Source: Pseudomonadota bacterium (lineage in GTDB: Bacteria; SZUA-182; DTGQ01). From it: DNA of 45,919 nucleotides. Below, piece by piece: positions 42,150-45,919 of the stretch (position 1 is the first letter of the stretch; each line of letters begins with the position of its first letter). The notes below the pieces were generated by a model. That model was given only the letters and a program-made list of their open reading frames with translations. It was not told the DNA's origin and searched no databases. The stretch lies in contig DAOURK010000019.1 of assembly GCA_030625085.1 (NCBI GenBank), positions 1-45,919 on the forward strand, written 5' to 3'. The position numbers and the translations under genes are program-made.

Positions 42150-42644
42150 TCTTCATGACAAACATAAATAACAAATACAGTTGCTTAATTATCCTACTTT
42201 AATTTAGACACGATCAACAGGATTTTTTTTATCCTATCCCGGACAAGCCGGAGCAAAAAAAGGTTTTGAGATTTTCTATCATAAAAATCACGAAATTCAA
42301 AACTAATTGTCTAATATATCACTAAATCCTTTCTCCTAAAATGGTCTGCAACCGCATAAATAAAATAAAAATTCTCCTACTATCCATCTAGCGCATTTCA
42401 TTAATGATCGATACTACGATAAGAATATAACAATCTGATTCAGGCGATTTAATCAGCATCAATGACTTATGCTGTTAAGCACTAGTTAAAGCAGTATCGA
42501 ACTTTCTCAAAAAAAATATCCAAAAAAAATCCCAACTTTAATTTTAGAAAAACATTCACTAATTTTAGTAAGATCTGAAATATCATGAAACGATTTGCTT
42601 GTCAAATGTATTCTGAAGTTGTCATGTGAAACTATTTAGGCTTG
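42150..42644. other. Intergenic gap with family D and C repeats
   Basis: Family D copy 4 (42204-42237) runs into a minus-orientation family C copy (42232-42311). A short piece (42346-42380) resembles the element at 29761 and 39027. The rest is AT-rich without coding frame; the fcl gene ends at 42645. Confidence 0.6.
42204..42311 (-). repeat. Family D copy 4 fused to family C copy 6 (minus orientation)
   Basis: TTTAGACACGATCAACAGGA then TATCCCGGACAAGCCGGAGC and GAGATTTTCTATCATAAAAA. The two elements abut, so one may have inserted next to the other. The family C part lies upstream of the minus-strand cyclophilin-like gene, again in gene-start orientation. Confidence 0.75.
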
Positions 42645-43592
42645 CTATATAAGGTCGAGTGAATTTGATGAGCTTAATAACTGATAGGTGAGTTCAATGC
42701 CTTTGGAAAGAGAAATCCCGGCCGCCCATCCTATTTTCTTTAATTTAGATACATCCAAAAGTTTTTGCGGCGTGCCGTCAGGCTTATCCGGATTAAATCG
42801 CAACTGTCCCTCATAACCGACAATGTCTTTGATCAACAAGGCTAATTCGTGGATAGTAATGTCTTGACCGGAGCCGATATTAATAATTTCAGTATCATCA
42901 TAATTATTCATGAGAAATAAACAGGCATCCGCCATATCATCAACAAGTAAGAATTCCCGACGCGGCTTTCCCGTGCCCCAGATTTCTACAAAGGGTTTCT
43001 TCTGTATTTTGGCTTGATGAAATTTTTTAATCAAGGCGGCTAAAACGTGAGAATTCTCCGAATCAAAATTATCATTGGGGCCAAATAAATTGGTAGGCAT
43101 AACAGAAATAAAATTAGTGCTATATTGTTTATTGTAAGCTTGGCACATTTTGATACCGGCAATTTTAGCCACTGAATACCACTCATTGGTAGGTTCTAAT
43201 TTTCCATCCAAAAGATACTCCTCTTTGAGCGGCTGAGGAGCATGTTTCGGATAAATGCAGGAACTTCCCAGAAAAAGGAGTTTTTTTACTCCGGAAAGAT
43301 AGGCACTATGTATAATATTCGTTTGGATGGCTAAATTTTGATAGATAAAATCAGCCGGATAAGCGCTGTTAGCACCAATGCCGCCAACTTTAGCTGCCGC
43401 TAAAAAACAATATTCAGGGCGTTCCTGATCAAAAAAAGCCTCAACTGCCCCTTGTTGGGTAAGATCAAGTTCAGCGTGAGTTCGAAAAAGCAGGTTATGG
43501 AATCCTTCTTTTTTTAATCGCCGCAAAATGGCTGAACCCACCAACCCACGATGTCCGGCTACATAAATTTTCGAAGATGGTTGTAATTTCAT
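42645..43592 (-). CDS. fcl: GDP-L-fucose synthase
   Basis: 315 residues. An extended SDR epimerase/reductase: [19 protein letters not shown] (Rossmann GxxGxxG), [39 protein letters not shown], and the catalytic YSVAKIAG (YxxxK). It converts GDP-4-keto-6-deoxymannose to GDP-L-fucose with NADPH. It starts inside the stop of gmd (ATGA overlap at 43589-43592), so the pair is co-translated. Sugar products feed surface polysaccharide or glycans. Confidence 0.95.
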   Translation of the reverse strand: MKLQPSSKIYVAGHRGLVGSAILRRLKKEGFHNLLFRTHAELDLTQQGAVEAFFDQERPEYCFLAAAKVGGIGANSAYPADFIYQNLAIQTNIIHSAYLSGVKKLLFLGSSCIYPKHAPQPLKEEYLLDGKLEPTNEWYSVAKIAGIKMCQAYNKQYSTNFISVMPTNLFGPNDNFDSENSHVLAALIKKFHQAKIQKKPFVEIWGTGKPRREFLLVDDMADACLFLMNNYDDTEIINIGSGQDITIHELALLIKDIVGYEGQLRFNPDKPDGTPQKLLDVSKLKKIGWAAGISLSKGIELTYQLLSSSNSLDLI

Positions 43593-44620
43593 TTTTGCGC
43601 TGACTTAATAAGTGTTTTGACAACATCCTGGCAATGCTTCATCTCCTCAAGATCGCGAAGATCGGCTTCAACCATTATCTTTACTAATTCCTTAAAAGTC
43701 ACCTTTGGCTGCCAATCAAGAATTTTTTTTGATTTTGAAGCATCAGCCAATAAATAATTAACTTCCGTGGGGCGAAAATACTGGGGATCTATCTTTACAT
43801 ACTCTTCCCAATCGATGTCAAGGGCAGAAAAGGCTTCCTGAACAAATTCTTTTACTGTGTGCGATTCACCCGTTCCGATTACAAAATCATCAGGCTTATC
43901 CTGTTGAAGGATAGCCCACATAGCATCCACATATTCCGGGGCATATCCCCAATCACGTTTGGAATCTAAATTTCCCAAATACAATGTGGTTTGCAAACCA
44001 AGTTTAATTCTGGCTGCTGCCTTGGTAATCTTTTTGGTAACAAAGGTCTCTCCCCGGCGAGAAGATTCATGATTAAACAAAATGCCATTACAGGCAAAAA
44101 GACAATATGCCTCTCGATAATTTCTCACCATCCAGTAGGCGTAAACCTTGGCCGCAGCATAGGGGCTTCTTGGCTCAAATGGCGTTTGTTCATTTTGAGG
44201 CGCAGGAGCGCTTCCATACATTTCACTGGAAGAAGCCTGATAAAAGCGGGCTTTCACTCCTGATTTACGAATAGCCTCCAAAAGCCTTGTCGTTCCAATA
44301 GCAGTAATATCTCCCGTATATTCGGGCATCTCAAAACTCACCTTGACGTGACTTTGAGCGCCAAGATGGTAAACCTCATCGGGTTGAATGGTATAAATCA
44401 TTTCAGTTATGTGACCGGAAACGGATAAGTCGCCGTAATGAAGAAAAAGTCGAGGCTGGGGCTCATGAGGGTCCTGATAAATATGCTCAATGCGCTCGGT
44501 GTTGAAGGAACTGGACCGGCGAATGAGCCCATGAACTTCATAGCCTTTGTTTAATAGCAGCTCTGCCAGATAGGAACCATCCTGACCGGTGATGCCGGTG
44601 ATAAGGGCCTTTTTTCCCAT
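43589..44620 (-). CDS. gmd: GDP-mannose 4,6-dehydratase
   Basis: 343 residues. [20 protein letters not shown] is the NADP-binding start; [10 protein letters not shown] and ARGET-like [14 protein letters not shown] follow, and the catalytic [12 protein letters not shown] (YxxxK). [20 protein letters not shown] and the C-terminal [20 protein letters not shown] are also diagnostic. It makes the GDP-4-keto-6-deoxymannose used by fcl. The start ATG has GGGAAATAC before it. Confidence 0.96.
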   Translation of the reverse strand: MGKKALITGITGQDGSYLAELLLNKGYEVHGLIRRSSSFNTERIEHIYQDPHEPQPRLFLHYGDLSVSGHITEMIYTIQPDEVYHLGAQSHVKVSFEMPEYTGDITAIGTTRLLEAIRKSGVKARFYQASSSEMYGSAPAPQNEQTPFEPRSPYAAAKVYAYWMVRNYREAYCLFACNGILFNHESSRRGETFVTKKITKAAARIKLGLQTTLYLGNLDSKRDWGYAPEYVDAMWAILQQDKPDDFVIGTGESHTVKEFVQEAFSALDIDWEEYVKIDPQYFRPTEVNYLLADASKSKKILDWQPKVTFKELVKIMVEADLRDLEEMKHCQDVVKTLIKSAQK

Positions 44621-44760
44621 GATGTATTTCCCTTTATATAGTTATATTATATGTGATGAATGGAAATATTATATCCTCTTTTACCTTAAAATACAATTTT
44701 AATTTTGATACCGGCCATTTTGAAGCATCTCGGATTTTAAGATAAAGAAGCCGAATACTA

Positions 44761-45059
44761 TTATTTTTTTGGCGCCAATTTAAGAACATAGGTATTCTCT
44801 AATAAAAAGAGATGTTTTTTTACCGTTTCTCTTGATAATCCGGAGGATAGGGCCAATTCCTGGTCTTTTACCAAATTGCCAATTTAAAGACAAAGCAAGT
44901 AGACAAGCTTTTTGTATGCTAAAACATCTTCTATCTGTCCAATATATTTAATATCACGCCTAATATATAAAAAATATATCCCCTGAAGATCTTTGTGTTT
45001 TATCAGCGAGTTTTCTTTCAAAGAAACGGCAGGATAACCGCATTGTTTTTTAGCTCTTC
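44761..45059 (-). pseudogene. Decayed AAA_14/DUF4143 ATPase, C-terminal fragment
   Basis: The minus strand from about 45059 reads CGYPAVSLKENSLIKHK, then YIRRDIKYIGQIEDVLAYKK, then a TAA, and in the same frame IGNLVKDQELALSSGLS, then RETVKKHLFLLENTYVL and a stop at 44761. This is the DUF4143 region (GGFPEV-, Y-x-x-R-D-, SRETVKRYL-LLE-). The TAA replaces a Cys/Gln-like position and the ATP-binding half is missing, so it is dead. It ends at a family A half element (45062-45080), which probably marks the deletion or insertion point. An intact relative is at 4680-6062. Confidence 0.75.
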
Positions 45060-45061
45060 AT

Positions 45062-45080
45062 GACTTTTTACGAATTCATC
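45062..45080. repeat. Family A terminal arm alone
   Basis: GACTTTTTACGAATTCATC, a single right arm with no left partner nearby, at the border of the DUF4143 relic. The rest of 44621-45490 holds that relic and AT-rich leader sequence for the next gene, with no other coding frame. Confidence 0.75.
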
Positions 45081-45490
45081 ATTTTTTGTTAGCTTCAATT
45101 GCGAAAAACTCGTGGACAATATTTGGTATCAAGGACTTAATGAACAATTGATGGTAGAAATTTTCCTCTTAGGCATTCTTTAAAGGGTTTGGCACCCTGC
45201 TTGCATCTATATATACCAAAATTAATGGGAAATCAAAATATTTTTTCTCTGCACTTAAAGGAAAAATGGTCATTAAAAAGATTAGATGCCTGGACGGAAG
45301 GACCGGGTAAAAATACGTTGTGATAATTATAACTATCTGTTTTATAAAAAATAATTTTTATGAATCTTGGTTAAAATCCATTAATCAAGATTAAGATCAA
45401 GAGGGGGAATTTGCAAATCAAAAATATTTTATCTTATACTTTTCACAATAATTTTTTGTCATAAAATTTTAACCGAAAGGGGAATGTATT

Positions 45491-45919
45491 ATGAAGTTAG
45501 ACCTTAAATGTGAAAAATTTTTCTTATATGTGACTTGTTTTATCATTTCCTGCCTCTTGGCTATACCCGCTCATGCCCAATATTTAAATCCTTATGGGCA
45601 GCAAGGGTATGGCACTTACGGGCAGTCAGGGTATAGTCCTTATGGGCAACAAAGTTATAGTCCTTATGGGCAGCAAAGTTATAGCCCTTATGGGCAACAA
45701 AGTTATAGTCCTTATGGGCAGCAAAGTTATAGTCCTTATGGGCAGCAAAGTTATAGCCCTTATGGGCAACAAAGTTATAGTCCTTATGGGCAGCAAAGTT
45801 ATAGCCCTTATGGGCAACAAAGTTATAGTCCTTATGGGCAACAAAGTTATAGTCCTTATGGGCAACAAAGTTATAGTCCTTATGGGCAACAAAGTTATAG
45901 TCCTTATGGGCAACAAAAT
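45491..45919 (+). CDS. Secreted Tyr/Gln-rich repeat protein, 3' end outside window
   Basis: An ATG at 45491, with AAAGGGGAATG before it, opens a plus-strand frame that runs to the window edge. Residues 1-30 are a Sec signal (FFLYVTCFIISCLLAIPAHA-QY). After it, an 8-residue unit YGQQSYSP repeats: two looser copies (QQGYGTYG, QSGYSPYG), then eleven uniform copies. Each is 24 bp, and CAGCAA/CAACAA and AGTCCT/AGCCCT variants alternate early on, giving a 48-bp higher-order period. The last visible residue begins a deviation (QQN). The minus-strand frame with the MLPIRTITL repeat is its shadow. No known domain; an extracellular, unstructured or fibrous role is likely. Confidence 0.85.
   Translation, partial: MKLDLKCEKFFLYVTCFIISCLLAIPAHAQYLNPYGQQGYGTYGQSGYSPYGQQSYSPYGQQSYSPYGQQSYSPYGQQSYSPYGQQSYSPYGQQSYSPYGQQSYSPYGQQSYSPYGQQSYSPYGQQSYSPYGQQSYSPYGQQN

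Noticed and set aside
45626-45916. Minus-strand frame made of MLPIRTITL repeats
   Set aside because: It is the antisense shadow of the plus-strand YGQQSYSP repeat gene, which has a signal peptide and a ribosome site; the minus frame has neither.
45592-45919. Regular 24-bp repeats as a CRISPR array
   Set aside because: The units are contiguous with no unique spacers, and the repeat is in frame as eight residues after a signal peptide.
1-45919. tRNA or rRNA genes
   Set aside because: I scanned the gaps for T-loop-like and 16S/23S-like stretches and saw none I could support. A covariance-model search would settle it.

Overview
The window is 45.9 kb of AT-rich chromosomal DNA from a Gram-negative, anaerobic, respiratory bacterium. 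The Gram-negative call rests on outer-membrane beta-barrels ending in Phe, a lipobox protein, a TatA homologue and a YbgC-type thioesterase. The anaerobic call rests on a four-subunit 2-oxoacid:ferredoxin oxidoreductase operon, a stand-alone ferredoxin, and a nine-haem cytochrome c paired with a bc-type cytochrome b. The gene content (DUF4416 and UPF0280 proteins, the nadK-recN pair, a kor operon ending in a short ArgA-like acetyltransferase, stand-alone AICAR transformylase, many PAS histidine kinases) fits Desulfobacterota or a neighbouring candidate phylum. That placement is inference. No rRNA or tRNA was seen. The standard genetic code applies, since TGA ends many intact genes.

Layout. 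1-9.6 kb is an accessory zone with much decay: a broken response regulator, a RiPP-like precursor followed by a B12/radical-SAM gene split by one in-frame TGA, an orphan MntA-type nucleotidyltransferase with a deleted HEPN partner, transposase and ParB-like remnants, an AAA_14/DUF4143 ATPase, and a three-gene cassette (coiled-coil protein plus two tandem BrxD/DUF2791-like ATPases). 9.6-16.9 kb is mostly housekeeping: TPR/beta-barrel lipoprotein (minus), YjbQ, Ste24-like protease, DUF4416, NadK, RecN. 17.2-21.2 kb is a two-component operon (a frameshifted kinase, a lone receiver, a receiver-PAS-kinase). 21.4-24.9 kb is korDABC plus the ArgA-like gene. 25.8-30.4 kb has a hybrid kinase (minus), an outer-membrane barrel and a Tyr/Pro-rich secreted protein. 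30.7-33.6 kb (minus) has nonahaem cytochrome c, cytochrome b and a thioesterase. 33.8-38.8 kb has a small membrane peptide, AICAR transformylase, an RNase H-like protein, UPF0280 and MnmA. 39.2-44.6 kb (minus) has TatA, an ABC-2 exporter, a ferredoxin, a cyclophilin-like protein and the GDP-fucose pair fcl-gmd. The right edge holds a decayed DUF4143 ATPase and the 5' part of a secreted Tyr/Gln repeat protein that runs off the window.

A striking overall feature is the density of small dispersed repeats in almost every long intergenic gap. There are at least five families: a 101-bp palindromic MITE-like element, a GTAGCGCAGGG palindrome in a larger composite, a roughly 80-bp element often just upstream of start codons, an ACAGGATTAACAGGAT element, and heptamer tandems. 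Together with several half-erased genes they suggest a genome shaped by insertion and deletion.

The best candidates for undescribed biology are the coiled-coil/double-ATPase cassette (6.27-9.60 kb), the Val/Ile-rich RiPP-like precursor with its B12-radical SAM neighbour (1.14-3.12 kb), the Tyr-rich low-complexity secreted proteins, and the TPR lipoprotein fused to a beta-barrel.
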